NCBI RefSeq assembly: GCF_003073045.1
Contig: NC_037590.1
Coordinates: 33,922,327-33,986,326 of the forward strand
DNA from: Pomacea canaliculata
Lineage: Eukaryota > Mollusca > Gastropoda > Architaenioglossa > Ampullariidae
Reading direction: 5' to 3'
DNA length: 64,000 nt
Of the stretch, positions 48,226 through 61,499 are shown in pieces (position 1 is the first letter of the stretch; each line of letters begins with the position of its first letter). A program made the position numbers and the translations under genes. Below the pieces are notes generated by a model, which ran no database searches, had not been told where the DNA came from, and saw only the letters and a list, made by a program, of their open reading frames with translations.

Positions 48226-50610
48226 GGCGACACGCGCGCTCACCTACGATCGACAACTCTGTTTCTTACACTTGGTGAGCTTAGTTGACACTACCTCCCT
48301 GAGGATAAAGACCGAGGACAGTTGAGGAGCTCAGGTAAAGTTCTGACTAGTTTCTTTTTAATTCCGACTGACACACTCTCGCACTCGGTAAACTCACCGC
48401 GATCATCTGTTCATGCCTATCACGAAAAGTTCAAAAAGAATCAACTTGTATAAATACATATCAGTACAATCCACCATAAGTGTGTCAGCACCGACATTGT
48501 TAAAGCACTATCATATGTTACCTAGCCTTATCTATACTAGCTTTACAAGCACGATACTTGAGTTTCATTAGCGTCTACGGGTTGATTCCGGGTTGAGTAA
48601 GAGACTTTGTGAGCGTTCACTAACCCTGGTATAAACTTTATATTCGAGGTTTCTGGGTGGGGATGGGTTAATAAATGCATTATTTGCTAGCTGAAAAATA
48701 TAGGTGCATGGGGTAGTTCAAGAATTCACACAAACTTGAGGCGCAGAACAGGCAAGGTGATATCTGTGTCACTGTAGTCGGCCTGTGGTGTGGTGCGACG
48801 GTCCTAAGTCCTGATACAGGGCTGCCAAGCTCGACTGGGTACACAAAAGGAAGTGTGTTAACTTTGCGTTGCTAGGATGTCGATCGTGCTTCGGTTGTTG
48901 GGTGAGTGTAAAGAATGATCATCCCGCTGGCTATACGCACACTAAGGTAATCATTCTGTTAAACGGTTTGACACTTGGCTTTATTATGTTCTTGTCGGTG
49001 GGACTCGGAGTGTTCTCCCAGCGAGGTATGTATGTGGCAAAGCTTTGCATTTTATTTGCTGACCCCGAGTAAGAAAATTATGCAGGGCACGATGAAAATA
49101 GACTGGGATGAGTCGTTTGTCACGCTTGCTGCGTCTTGGAGGTTTGGTTTATGGAGTAGTGAACCTTGCACGCAGGTCCTCTCCACGTCGTTGTCCCTTT
49201 CTCACTCTTCTCATATACATAATTATATATAATATACTATAGTGTGTGATTGAACAGCGCGATGTAAGTCTGTGTATATGTATGGAGCAACCGTTTTTAG
49301 TTTAGTATTTTAGGTATAAGTTTACCGTACAAATATGCTCAAGTGCATCTTCCATTTAAAGCTCAGTATGCTCAGGAATTTGTTAAATGCTTGCACAGCA
49401 CACCATGTGTGTGCACAGGTAAACAGGTGAAGTCAAATGACATTTTCCCCTCCCCAGCCTCAAACGTAGCAAGTTTTTTTTCTTTGTGTGTGTGTGCGTG
49501 GTGGTGTTGGGTAGGTATGGGTGGGTCCAGTCACATTTCTGTGCAGTTCATATTTCACTTTTTAATGGCGTTAGAAGTGAATTTATTTACTTTTTATGTG
49601 AATAGCTGAAGACAGTTCCGTGTTTACTTTTGAATGTGCGCCCTTCATAGATTAAATGGTAGCGTGAAGATCAACGTCACACCAGTATCACAGGGTAGGG
49701 GTTCTAACCATTTCAGGGTGGACCAATGGACACTCATCGATGGGTTCGTTAGCACATATCCCAACCGCCAATGCACGGTAGATACAAGCGGATGATACAC
49801 GTGTCTTGCTTTGAGAAATCACCTCGAGGTGGAAGCACTTTCCTTCCAAAATCAACAGTAGCTCGCTCTCTTTTGACTTAAACATTTCACTGAGACAAAA
49901 ATGTCAACGAGGACAGTCACGTGCGTTGAGATCGAGTGAGCACGAGGGAGGACTTCAGCATCTTAAAGTAAAGTGTTAGATTGTAGATGTAGGATTTTAG
50001 GTTCAGGTTAGGGAGTGAATGCTGTGTTTTATTGTTGTAATATTAATAGTGTTGTAAACTATGAATTATGCTCTTGTGTTATTTATTCACTGCTATTTAT
50101 TCATTTATTCACCTGTTTTCGCTGCACAATTTCAGATGATTTTGTAATGTGGGTATTAGCACAAGTAATAAGCAAGTGACCTGTTTATAGGATGATTTAA
50201 AAAGGGCGTTTGAGTAAAAGATAAAAGGGGAGAAAAAATATCCACGCCAAACTCACAAATTCACACCCTCCACACACGAACGCATACACGTGCGCTCACA
50301 GCAGATGGAATTTTAATACTACGGTCAGGGGTGAGAACCACGTTTAGTCAAATGTGTACACCAAGTCAAGATGATGTAGTCGGGGTGATTTTATTTTTAA
50401 GCAGAAAGTCTCAAAATAGGTTTGTCTGTTTTACAGGTTCTGAAAAAATACGCTCAGTGTAGGAACAGTAGAATAGAGGAAAACCCGAGAGGTATAGCTG
50501 CCTGTTCATGACTACTCATCTGGATCTTTAAGTTTCGGAATAGTGCAACCAGACGCAAAGAAAAGCAACTCTGACACCGGCTCTACGTCACATCGTACAA
50601 CTCTGACGTC

Positions 50611-52568
50611 ATGCCCACCCCTAGTGACGAGGCGAGCACATGGAGGAGCCGGAGTTTCCTTTACCGCGCCTCGCTGGTGGCGCTGATGGCTGGAATTCCA
50701 GTCCACCTGGTGGCCATCCTGCTGCCCTTCTGGCTAGAGTTCCAGCACAAGCAGCAACAAGAGGAGAGAGTCGTCTCCGCCAGTTTCGGCTTATGGCAGG
50801 TGTGTCTGCTGTCTCAGTGCTACAGCGTGAACAGCATTGAAACGAGACCAGTTGGGGGTAAGAATTCCACTTCTTCATCAATAGTTTTCAGTCCTCCTCA
50901 GTGGAGAAATTAAGCAAGAAAAAAGAAAACAAAACAATTCTTTAAAAGTTTCACTGTGTATCTCCCTTTGACACCGATCATTTTGCAGCCTGGCTGGTCA
51001 GCGTGAAGATTCTGATGCTGGGCGCCTTCCTGCTGCACTCGATGGCCGTGGTGGCGGGGACACTGCAGAACTTCATGTCCCGCAGGCGCATCAGACAGTG
51101 GTCCTCCGTCTTGTGTCAGCGCCTGGTCCACAGAGACAGCGAGGTCACCGAGGACGTGGGTTTCCTCGCAGGTAACGATGGAATCTCGTGTGCACCTTAA
51201 TTGTTCGTCTCAGTCGGGGTGGCCCACTGGGTACTTTAGCAACAGCAACTTATAGATCCCAAGTACAAACTTGTAATCTACCCTAACTGCCTCACGATCA
51301 GGTGCGTCCTCTGGGTACGTACTCTGATGTCCAGACTGATATCAGGTGGGGATACATCGAGATAGAGTGAAACAAAAGAAAGAGAAAAATAAATAGACTA
51401 AAAATTGGAACAATTTCGAAATTGTTAGCAACACATGAAATCAAAGGTGGACAGGGAAGTATGGTGCTAGGACTCAGACAGACATCTTAAGGACACTGCT
51501 TGAAAGAAGGAGCTTATCTCTCTTCACAGCAAAGCTTGTTTTCCGCTTTTAGTCTTGGGCTTCAAGAACTGTTTGGAGAGTTCTACCATAGTTTTTTTTT
51601 CCCCATGCGACAGCGATCACAGATATTTATCAGCATCCAAGGCCCAAGTGCAGCTAGGGCACGCAACTGTACTCAAACGTGTACATGTGTGTGAGAGAGA
51701 GAGAGAGTGAGTGAGAGTGTGAGAGAGTGTGAGAGAGTGAGAGAGTGAGAGAGTGAGAGAGAGAGAGATTTGATTGATGTTGAATAAATTTGTAAATCAC
51801 ATTTGATGTCTGCTGATAAGTGTGTGCCTTCATGCATGCAAGGGCCTTGAGCCTTTCATCTGTAACACCAAGCGGTTAGTTGCTCACTCACTAGCGACTA
51901 GCCGATAATCAAATGCAAGATGACGAATTTGATATTCCCAATGGACTGCTGACTCATAATACACGAACCATGAAGTTTCTTCCTGACAAGAGAGACTGCC
52001 CACATCCATATTTATCTTCTTGTGTGTTGTCTGATTTGCCCATCGTTTAGTTAAAATTTAGCGACACAAACACAGCCACATACATTAACTGTTCTTAATA
52101 ATATTCTGTTGAAAAAAAAAAAAGTTGTTGTCACTCCTCAGATTTGTTGTTGTATATTCGCACACCATACTTGTGACATGGCGGCAAGCACTTAACCTAC
52201 TTGAGACTTCTGACGAGGCCAATGTCTCATTGCTTTCAGGTTTCTTTGGCCAGGCAGCACACATCGTCTTCATTTTGTGCGTTAAAGAGGAGCTGTCAGA
52301 CAGCGCCAAGCTCTCCTGGGGATTCGGCTTCGGTTTCCTCGCCACCGGCACGGCCGCCGTGTCCTCCCTGGCGATGACCAAGGCCCACTCGCGTCCCCTG
52401 CCCCGGCTGCAGCCGCCGTCAGCGTCAGAGGAACGTCAGACAGCGGACGTGCCGCTCTCCAACGTCGACACCGCGAGGGGCGCCGCCAGTTCGCCGCGCG
52501 CGTCAGGACAACCTCAACCTCGCGCACCCCGCGACCGCAGGTCCCGAGAAGCAGTCGGGTACTTGTGA
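50611..52568 (+). CDS. Claudin/PMP22-family four-span membrane protein (3 exons)
   Basis: Exons 50611-50857, 50989-51171 and 52240-52568 total 759 nt, or 252 residues, with matching phases and GT/AG signals. Span 1 (about residues 20-42, VALMAGIPVHLVAILLPFWL) leads into an extracellular loop with the family signature SFGLWQVC then C five residues later, where the two cysteines usually pair. Span 2 is KILMLGAFLLHSMAVVAG, span 3 is AAHIVFILCV, and span 4 is FGFGFLATGTAAVSSLAM. A Pro/Arg/Ser-rich cytoplasmic tail follows. The family forms or regulates cell junctions or acts as membrane-protein partners; which branch this belongs to cannot be told from sequence alone. Exon 3 is GC-rich (over 60 percent in its second half), unlike neighbouring DNA. 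A second related first exon lies at 62916 on the same strand. Confidence 0.85.
51690..51768 (+). repeat. (GA)n microsatellite with GT interruptions in intron 2 of the claudin-like gene
   Basis: Runs of GAGAGA with spaced GT units over about 80 bp. Confidence 0.85.
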
Positions 52569-54767
52569 ACAAGAGGGTGTGGCGTGTCGTCACACTCCAC
52601 AGCATTGACGTGTGAAAAATAGTGGTGGAGTGGTTGGGGGTAGGGGTACGAACACGACAACGAACGCGTCATTCGCGTTCCAAGACTTTGGTGATTTTCA
52701 CTGGGCTTGTCCCATTTCTGGATCACAGATCTGAAAGTATTGTTTGACTCGGCGATCGCCTCATTTTTAACCTGCACACTTTTGAGGTCACGCATGCGTG
52801 ATAGCAGTGTATACAGATATTGAGGTTATGTCGACGGGGTTGGGTGGGGACAAATAGAAACAAGACAGCAGCGGAACTTTATTTCAGTTTTTTAATTTAT
52901 TATTTTATTTTACTTTTTTTGGCCTTCCTAGAAATCTTCATGAAAGAGATTTCCAAATTTTATAGACTCTTGCTGTGAACAATTCTTCGTATCACAAGAG
53001 AGGTTGCAGTGTATGAGATTCTTCAGGAATTGATGAAAACCACAACCAAACGTTAGATGTATATCAGTACTGTATTACACGTTTGCCATGTACGTGTACC
53101 TAGCACTTAAAATTATTTTATTTCCTAAAGCGATAACAAGCAAAGGGCATAACTATGCAAAATTTACATATCTATGCATTGCATATGCAATTAAAAAATG
53201 TCATTCCCTAACCTTTTTGGTCTTAGGGGGAGTGAAGAGGCCAGCGGTGCCCTTTTCCTTCCCTCCTATACATTCCCTACATTCCCTGATCCTCTTTGAA
53301 TGAGTATTAATTCCCAAAAGCTGGGTCGGCTTGGAAAAGTTCGTTGCGTTAGACGAGAATCGAACCGGAGCTCCGCTGGGTTCGGATGCAAGTGCTGTAA
53401 CCACTCGGTTATTTTCTTCCTCGTAGACATGTCGGCGACGTGACGTGGAATTACCGACATGCACCGCGCTCTCCACACATCTTGTATCCGGGATTTTATT
53501 GTGTGACGATGGGCTGATGAACAAACAGGCAAATGTTTACTATGCAATGTAAATACGGATTCTTTTCTTGACACGCACAGCTTAGACTCGGAGCAGATGT
53601 ACATCATGACTATGCACGCACGCACACACGCACAAACAGTAAGCGTACAAACCCACGTTTTCATATAGTTATTAGTGATTGTAACTATTCAAGCCATATG
53701 CACGACTAAAATGTGCAACTGCTTGATAGTGAGTGATACGTATCATCGTTGAATCAGATGAACATTTTAAAGGTGGGAATCTCTCGTTTTTGTAAGCTTT
53801 ATATATATATAACTACATGAAAGCAATACAAATATATAAAAGCAATATTTTACTCGTATTAAGAAAATATAATTATGGAATCAGAATTAAATGGTCGTAA
53901 TTCACTCTGATCCCTATAAAGCATTTATAGAACATGTTATTCGTCATAAAATAGTATTTAAAGCACAAGAATCAAATATTTCTCACATAGGAGGTTCGTT
54001 CACAACTTATTTAATAAGAGGAATCTGCTGTAGCTATTGTGTCACTAAAAATAGAACTTGTACATTGTTCTCATCACCGTATTGTGATTTTCAATGTACT
54101 TTTCTCACATTTAATCTATACATTTACCCATGTCTTTCCATATCTCCTTTTGAGATCATTTACAAGAACTTTCAAAACTTCGAGTTGATCTGCTACTTGG
54201 GTGTGTTTTCTTGTGTCTGGTGGTTAAAGTTAGGCATGAATGAGTCGAAATAGAAATTTTATTACTAATTTTTTCATAATTATCAAGGTTGGAGGTTTGT
54301 CATGATTGTTTGATATTTGTGCTTTAGATTAACTGGATGTGAAACAAAATTTGTCTTCCATGAAACATTGTTGGTTGGGTGTGTTGGGTGCAGAGTTGAA
54401 ATAGAACTATAAGTGTTTCGACCGCTCAAGGCATGATACAAGTGGTTGACTTCATCAACAAACTTAAGCCATTTTTATTCATCTGTGTGTGATTGAAAAT
54501 TCAGCTTTCATGGTTTTCTTTCATACAAATAATGTGCATATTTTATCACCTTAGTCTTTTCTTAACCATTTTCTTGTATTTGATCTGACTCGCATAAGTA
54601 TCATTGCCCAGATGTGTGTGTGTGTGTGCTTTATTTTTCTTTACATTTTTTTCACATTTTTTTATTAGGCAAGCAAACCTCTGGCGCTCACTTAAACACA
54701 TTCAAACACAAAAATACATACCCTCTTCACCCTACCCCATAAAACAAAAACACAAGCATGACGCCCA
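52569..54767. other. Intergenic region between the claudin-like gene and the GPCR
   Basis: Convergent ends of two genes. A SINE-like tRNA head lies at 53330-53440. CA tracts lie near 53620 and a TG tract near 54614-54628. Other open frames (53891-54253 plus, 53266-53664 minus) show no family features. I see no gene. Confidence 0.5.
53330..53440 (-). mobile_element. tRNA-derived SINE head
   Basis: On the minus strand, CCGAGTGGTTACAGCAC (complement of 53392-53408) is a good A box and GGTTCGATTCTCG (complement of 53354-53366) is a near-consensus B box, with tRNA-like spacing. It is the clearest tRNA-like head in the window. The flanks do not fold as a full tRNA by eye, so a SINE is preferred over a tRNA gene. 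Confidence 0.65.
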
Positions 54768-56460
54768 TCAGATGTCGGATTCAAGTTTGGTACTTGTAGT
54801 CACTACCAAGCTGCCACTCTTGTTGGCCACTGTGCCCATCTCTGCATCCCGGCTGGCTGGCACGCGAAAACCAGAATCAGAACCAGATCCATCACCAGCA
54901 CCAAAAACTCTCCGGCACCTGATCTTAGGGCAGCCCGAAACTCTTTGCCAAAACAGGAGTATAGGAAAAAGTTGATGGAGCCGTTGAGACGTACACCCAA
55001 TGCTGCACAACGTCCAGGTCGTACAGTTGCTCCATATCCAGCCCCAGATCAACGTAGCCAGAAGCCTGCAGATTGCGGATGAACAGAAGGAGAAGGTCAA
55101 GGAGGGTAAAGGTCGACACACAGGCGACTATCAAGGTCATACTGCCGCTGGAGCTGGCTGGGCCATGTCCTCGTCAAGGATCCTCCAATGTTACCTGTCT
55201 GTACCTGTGTGAAGACATTTTATTTGAATGATTTTGTTTTTGACAATAGAAAATCCACACAGTATAACAATTTACATTGACAGCAAAGTATTTGGTCAGA
55301 AAGGTTCCCCGGCACAACACATTAACACATTCACCTGCATCCTCTAAAACCCACTGCATCCTCTAAAACTGACCCACATATTGAGAGAAAGAGGAAAATC
55401 TATAGAGAGAAAAAATTATGGGCTTTGCGGCCCAAAAACTAATATGAGTTTTTAAGCAATTTTCAGGGGTATAGGAAAGTAACAAATACAGTAAAGGTCA
55501 CTGCACAAATCCTTACATTCCAACTGCAAACTTCACACAAAGAATGTGAAACGCCAACTAAACAATTTATTGTGGACCCTTTCATACAACACTTACTTGG
55601 AAAGGCAGTTTTTCTTTGTCCTATTTGGTCATAGTAGCCAAATAGTAAATATCCAGACATACTGAGCGTTGTATGTTTATTCACTGTCAGTAATAAATGG
55701 CCTAAGTCAAGTTAACTCACTGATGGTTCAGTTTACTTAATATCCTACTCGTACTGGCTGATTTGCAAAAAATCTTGTTTTCTTTCAACATGGGGTGAAG
55801 CTAAATTATGTTCTTTTCGGTTACCTACCTTTCTGATAGTGCAGACGCTGTAAAGCAGCATGGCATTCAGAAACAAGATGGCAGCGATTAGCGGCGCATG
55901 GAAGATGAGATACGACAACATGGCCGACTTCCACATTCTGACATACTGGCCGTACTCGGGGAGGCTGGTGTTGAAACGTTGCTGGCAGAGCGTGCGATAC
56001 AGCCAGTGCCCGTAGGACTCAAACCCCGCGTAGCCAAGCGGCAGGGGCGCCAATCCCGCCAGGACAACGAGCCGGCGACGAGGCGAGCACCACCTGGAGA
56101 CGGACAACGGCCTGGCCACGGCAACCCATCGTTGAGCCACCACGGCCACCGTCAGCAGCCGGGATGTGTTGGCGAAGAAGGTGGCCAACACTTCCACAAC
56201 ACCGTGACTGCAGCTGCTGCGCAGGACATCCGTCAGCGTCATTCCTTTCATAACGGCCTCCATCAGACAGAAGAGGCAGTCGGAGATGCTCAGGCAGGAC
56301 AAGAAGAAGGCGCCCTGCCCGGTTCCCCAGCTGCTGTGTCCAGACGACAGCGGACACCGTGTTGGTCGCGAAGCCTAGGCACAGGACCACCAGCAAGCTG
56401 GCCTGGTTACCAGGGTGAACAAGGACTCCATAACCCCATCTTCTTCAGAGCTTAGATGTT
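54768..56460 (-). pseudogene. Rhodopsin-like G-protein-coupled receptor, frame disrupted
   Basis: The seven-span receptor layout is readable across frames on the minus strand. TM1: LLVVLCLGFATNTVSAVVW (about 56400-56340). TM2: FFLSCLSISDCLFCLMEAV. TM3: a cysteine at its start, then RLLTVAVVAQRWVAVARPL. TM4-TM5: within 55830-56100, ending at a donor AAG then GTAGGT at 55829. TM6: MTLIVACVSTFTLLDLLLLF (about 55140-55080). TM7: SINFFLYSCFGKEFR (about 54980-54935). A hydrophilic tail ends STKLESDI at 54768. Reaching all parts needs about four single-base frame changes: before TM1, between TM1 and TM2, before TM7 and after TM7. The usual E/DRY motif reads QRW. The overall look is peptide-receptor-like (FMRFamide-receptor type is a guess). 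Decay is preferred because neighbouring genes are frame-clean. Confidence 0.75.
55335..55375 (+). repeat. Short tandem duplication CTGCATCCTCTAAAAC
   Basis: Two adjacent copies of a 16-bp sequence, separated by CCA, inside the GPCR intron. Confidence 0.7.
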
Positions 56461-57444
56461 GAAGCTTCCAATGATTGAAAATCAAGATCAGCGTTATATT
56501 TTCAATGGCTTCCGTGTCCGTTTTTCCAGCGTCACACGTATCATATATTTTTAAGCTCCACAAAAATGATGTATGTCGAAATTCTTTGAGTCACAGCACC
56601 AGCTATTCTTCAATGCTTTTAAAATGCCAAGTCTAACAGTTCGAAAATATTTTATGTGCTGGCGATTAAAAACAGCTGGCTGTGTCTTTTATCGTCTTCT
56701 ATGGTGATGGCGTTTGAGACAGAATATGACCTGAATCGAATGCTTACCATCCTCCGTGGCACAATCCTGTGTTTGGGATTTGTGCTTAGAAACCCAGATT
56801 TCATCCAACAGTAAATATATGAAGTTGTTGCCAGCAGTAGTTGCAGGATGTCAAGATAACTAGCACAAAAATGCCATCAAGGAAGTGTGACTCAACTTCA
56901 TTCAAACACGACCTTGTCTGGGCGTGGAACTGTTAAGTGCCTCTGTCGCAGTCTGAGTGCACATGAATGTGTTAAACATGTGTTCCATTTGACATTCTTC
57001 TTGCAGGAGAGTAAATTGTCAGCGGGGATGGCATTTGTAGCTAGAATATATCTGCACTCGGCATCGCACTTGGCATCTTGGGCCCCCAATTAAAAAAACT
57101 AACAATTGGATGTCATGCCAAGTGTTTGTGTGACCGTTCTACTAGTTTTCTGCTAGATGGCCTTTCTGTGAAAGTGTTACCTAATCACTGATGGCTCACA
57201 TTCCGTTTTAGACATTTGCTGCGATAGAACCTGAATCGCTGGGTTTTGCTAGCTGCTGCCGAAGCTTGAGGATGCTTGCATCTCTATTTTCGTCGGCAAA
57301 TGAATAGCGAGACAGCACAGTATAAAACACTTCTTTCCTAGTGGAATTGTGAAATGGGGCTCTACCTTTAAAACAATACCCTGAAAACTTGTATTTAACA
57401 AATGCTCCACAAGACAACAACAGACAATTAAAATAGTTTCAGTT

Positions 57445-57660
57445 AGAGAGAGTGATGGAAGGATAGAAGAAGTGAAGATATTCCACAATCTGAGGATTAT
57501 GAAATATAAATATACCATTAGAAAGATATCATCGTATATTGAGTAATGTTAGACTTGCGTGAATTGCACTGTGGAAACCATACATCGACTATTATTATAA
57601 AAAAATAACTAGTGTAAGCTGAAATGTCTTCATTACTTCTATCCTTCCATCACTCTCTCT
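57445..57660. repeat. Inverted repeat with 34-bp arms, MITE-like
   Basis: The arm at 57445-57479, beginning AGAGAGAGTGATGGAAGGAT, is matched by its reverse complement at 57627-57660 with about two mismatches. The AT-rich loop is about 147 bp and has no coding potential. It fits a small non-autonomous DNA transposon, but no clear target-site duplication was seen. Confidence 0.65.
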
Positions 57661-60600
57661 TTCTCCAGGTATTTTCTTCCTACTCCACGTCTACCTCTGC
57701 TTCTCCTTCTTTACTGAATAAATGCGTTTTTAAGAATGAAAAGTGTCTTTGAATGAGAAGTAAAATAGTAAATGTAATGTTGAATATTGTGCTTATTGAA
57801 TAAAAAAAATAAACGTTGATCTAAAAAAAAAAAAAGAATAACCAAACAAAAAGGATCAGATAAATAATTGCCTGTAAATATTTGCTTATCTTCATCTTTG
57901 ACCCCTACGTGCAGGTGTGTGTGTGTGCGCGCGCTCACACTTGCACTCAGTCGTGCCCTAAACGAACACGGCCTCACTCAGTTTATTTAATAAAGTCAAG
58001 CTAATTTTCCAGGATCTGTCAAGTCGACTCGGGGCACAATGATTCTTCTTCCATCAGTTCGTCACCACCGAGCCTCCTGAGATCCCAGATTCCCAGTCCT
58101 GACTGGTGAGTCGGTAGGAAGGGTTCGCTACTGCTGCCATACTTCAGTCTACTTTCAGTAAATCATCAGTCGCACCTCATCTTCTGCAACCAGTTCTCAG
58201 CCTGTGGTGCCCAGGCTGACTGTTGGCAAGGATAGTCTGTTGGCATCACACCGTTCTTTCATCATGTGTATTCGCCCTAATTCCTCTGTCATTAGGACTA
58301 GGGAGGAGAGAGGGGGCGGTATTTGTAGAATGCATTAACGCAAAGCAACCCCGCCCTATCAGTTTTACTCGTTGTGAGTGCTAATATCGTTTATGTGGGT
58401 AAATATTTGTTTAAGAAGCTTTTGAAGTTTTAGGCTACAAGAGTGGTTATTGTTCCATATCAGTTGTAGCTTTTGAATGTGGTCATCTGTTAACATACTT
58501 CGGAACTGATAAGCGCTCAGAACATAATCCTAATGTTGTGTTAGAACGCTATAACCTCCAACTGTTCTTCTTGTTTGTTTGGTTTTTTTTTTTTTGTTTG
58601 TTTTGTTTTTGTTTTTGTTTTGTTTCCCCCTCCCCCCTTAGTCTGTTATACAGCGATGATTCTAGCAAAGGCTGTGCAAACCAACTGCGGACTGAATGAG
58701 GGTCTACTAGCTTCTACCCGTATCTCAGTCGCCGGAGCATCGTCTTCACATCCTTCCTTCTCCAATCGCTTTATTATCATCACTGTCACCGTCGACAAGT
58801 GTCATGATCATCATAGTTTTCATTATCGCAACTATTGTCGTCGTCGTCGTCGTCGTCGTTATCATCATCCAATCCTATATGAAGTTGTCACCAAGACAGT
58901 GAGAATAGGAAGATTGTGGGTTGGGATTTTCCTTCCCGCACACGTACCTAATCTCTGTATGTGTCACCAGGGTTCAGCTAGCTCGCCTTCATATAGTTCA
59001 ATGAGCTGACGACGCTAGACACCAACAATCAGCCATTCCTAGCATCTCTCTCCTCCCCACCAACTACTCCCAATCCCATAATATTCTCATCTGACTTTAT
59101 ACATTAATGTTTGCAATTTTACATCTTGCTCAAGAAGGGATACATTTACCAGGGGTAGCTTCAGACTGTGCACTCTCTTCAAGTTTTGTGCTTTGGGATT
59201 TAAAAAAAAAAGACCAGAATGAAGGGAAGTGGTTAGTCGGGGCGTGTCCGATGTTCTCGACACAGTGTTCACTGCCTTCAATGTCAGATGCTATGAAGCT
59301 TATCAAGGTTGATCGAGAGCAGTCCAGATAATGACACAGAGAATAAAACCCTTTTGACCATTTGATGAGCAAGGGGATCAGCTCGCGCTCTTGTTCTCTG
59401 GCAGAAATTACGGAATCCGAGGAATTCCCTTGATGGGTTAGTGCGTGCCAAGGGAAGTTATCGGCTGTCTCGCCGTTTGATTAATGAAATGGGCTAGCGG
59501 GCGTTACTGCTTATCTCCCTTGATTTTTTTTTTTTTCTTCTCTCTTCCTGTATTTCTTCACTTTACATTTTATTCCCACAAAGTTGAAGACGTAATTCTA
59601 CAATAAGAGGAATTGTAGCAAAGTTAAGAAATCAACCATAGTGAGATGTGAGATACAAATGAAGTTTAAATTTGTGAGCAATTAAAATTTCATTTGACAT
59701 GCACTCTAGAACATAGCGCGCACACACACTGGTAAACACAAAATGTGTCATTGGCAAAGCACACTGAAATTCGACCTGCCTGCACATGAGAACAACCCCA
59801 ATCTCCCATCTACAGCTGTGGCATGCATCAACAGACATCAAAGTGATATGCTATTTGCAAATTTTGAGGCAAAAGTTGAGCTGATATTGTTCTTTATGAA
59901 TCAGAAAAAATGGAGCGCATAGAGATATCAAGAAATTAAAAAATGAACATACCAATTTATACAAGTTAATACTGGGTGTAGAGAACGATCTGGAAAATAA
60001 TGTAGCTCTTAAACTGTTACAGAAGCTGTAGTTTTTGTGAGGGATTCTTAGAGTGCATGTGCGGACATTTGAATTTCACAGATGGTGGACACTAACAGCA
60101 ATGATACGCAATAATGTATATGTTTTAATAAATCTAATCGATGTTTAACTGGGTGTCCCATATCAGCAAAGCCATCAAACACAGTTTTTGTCCATATCAT
60201 AGACTTATTTCCATGACATATGACTGTTTTACTCAAGAATGGCATGATATCCTGCCATTACTACTGTATATACCACCCGGGTATTATAACGGCAGGCTAC
60301 ATCAATCAGTTAAGCTGCCTTGCTCACTATGCTTGATGAGATGGCCGAAGGAGTAGATTGAGCTTCTACAATTACAGTGCGCTTGACACACTTACCAACT
60401 TACAATCATGATATCTATGACCAATAGACCATTGAACTTTTCTTCATCATTTAATTTTATTTATAATCCATTGTATTCTGTTGTTACATTGATAGTTTCT
60501 TTTTTTTTTTTTTGCAGGGACCTTTCGTAATTTTCTAAGATCCTTTAGCGATTAGCATCCTTTCCATTATAAAATTATTCAGCTCATTCTTTTAACTAAA

Positions 60601-61499
60601 TTTCCTTTTCATTATTTTCAGTTCCATTTTTCTACCTTTATCATGTCATTTGCTATCAAAATACATTCCAAGAGAGCACATTTCTGTAACCATAGCCCCC
60701 ATTCGACAAATATAACTTCAAACACACCAAATCTAGTCTAGTACACCATCCTTCAATTATGCCAGAAAGGGTAGTCAAAGGGTAAGAGGGTTGCAGGAGA
60801 ACGGTTGTCTCTGGAGGTGGTCTCTAGAGGCCTGGAACAAGAACAGGAACAGAGTTGACACATCAGTGGAACGAGATCCGCACAATGGCTGTCGGTTCCA
60901 GAAGTGGCAGACCCATTTCCTGGACGTCGATGCTGGTACCAGTGGGCAAATGCTGGTGCTTTGCTTGTGCGGCTATCGACACGTGAAAGCCTTCACCTGT
61001 CCTGTCTTTCCGCCATTGATGCTACATTCTGTGTTCATGTTACACACGCTTAGTGTAGCTACCTGGCTTGTTCCTCTTTGATCGAGCCTTTAGCTATCCT
61101 GCGTACCCCGCTGTCACATACATTATGTGTCATGTTACAATTAAAAGCTTAACTCTGGGCTTTTATTCAAATCTATTGACCCTCTGTGTTGTATCTGGCT
61201 TCATTGGTTTTCTTCCACTTCTCGTGTCAACAGAGTGTGTATACGTAACACTTACTGGTCTGTTTGTTTGATTTTGTGTTTCCAGGAAGGATTATTTTTA
61301 GCGGTTGGAAAAAGGTATCGGGGTTTTTAGGTTTAATATCGAGCCTTCCTTTGTATCGATCTTGTATATGGAATCTACCATCTAATGGGTGATCATAAGA
61401 ACTCCTATAAGACAAGTTAAAAGAAAAGATGAGGACAGAAAATAATTAAGCCACCGATGGACAAAGGAGCAGAAAAAAACTCAAAAAAAATTTCCTAAA

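Larger units (their letters stand above)
44586..50610. other. Intergenic region between the MRE11 paralogue and the first claudin-like gene
   Basis: No gene is supportable. It contains a possible hAT end (44834), a CTG/GCTG-rich stretch (45537-45605), a GC-richer block at 45.4-47.1 kb with unassigned open frames (for example 46299-46769 minus and 46697-46879 plus), and a SINE at 48105-48225. Mixed GT/TG tracts lie near 49484-49520. The 5' untranslated region of the claudin-like gene should lie just left of 50611. Confidence 0.5.

Noticed and set aside
52282-52605. 107-codon minus-strand Arg-rich frame
   Set aside because: Antisense shadow of the last exon of the claudin-like gene.
53330-53440. 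Possible functional tRNA gene
   Set aside because: A and B boxes are good, but the acceptor stem does not pair by eye and other tRNA-like heads occur in the window, so a SINE is more likely.
55898-56455. 185-codon plus-strand open frame
   Set aside because: It lies exactly opposite the GPCR coding sequence; the long frame is a by-product of GC-rich codons on the other strand.
58575-59009. 144-codon plus-strand open frame
   Set aside because: It starts in poly-T/G sequence and passes through a CGT repeat, with no conserved motif.
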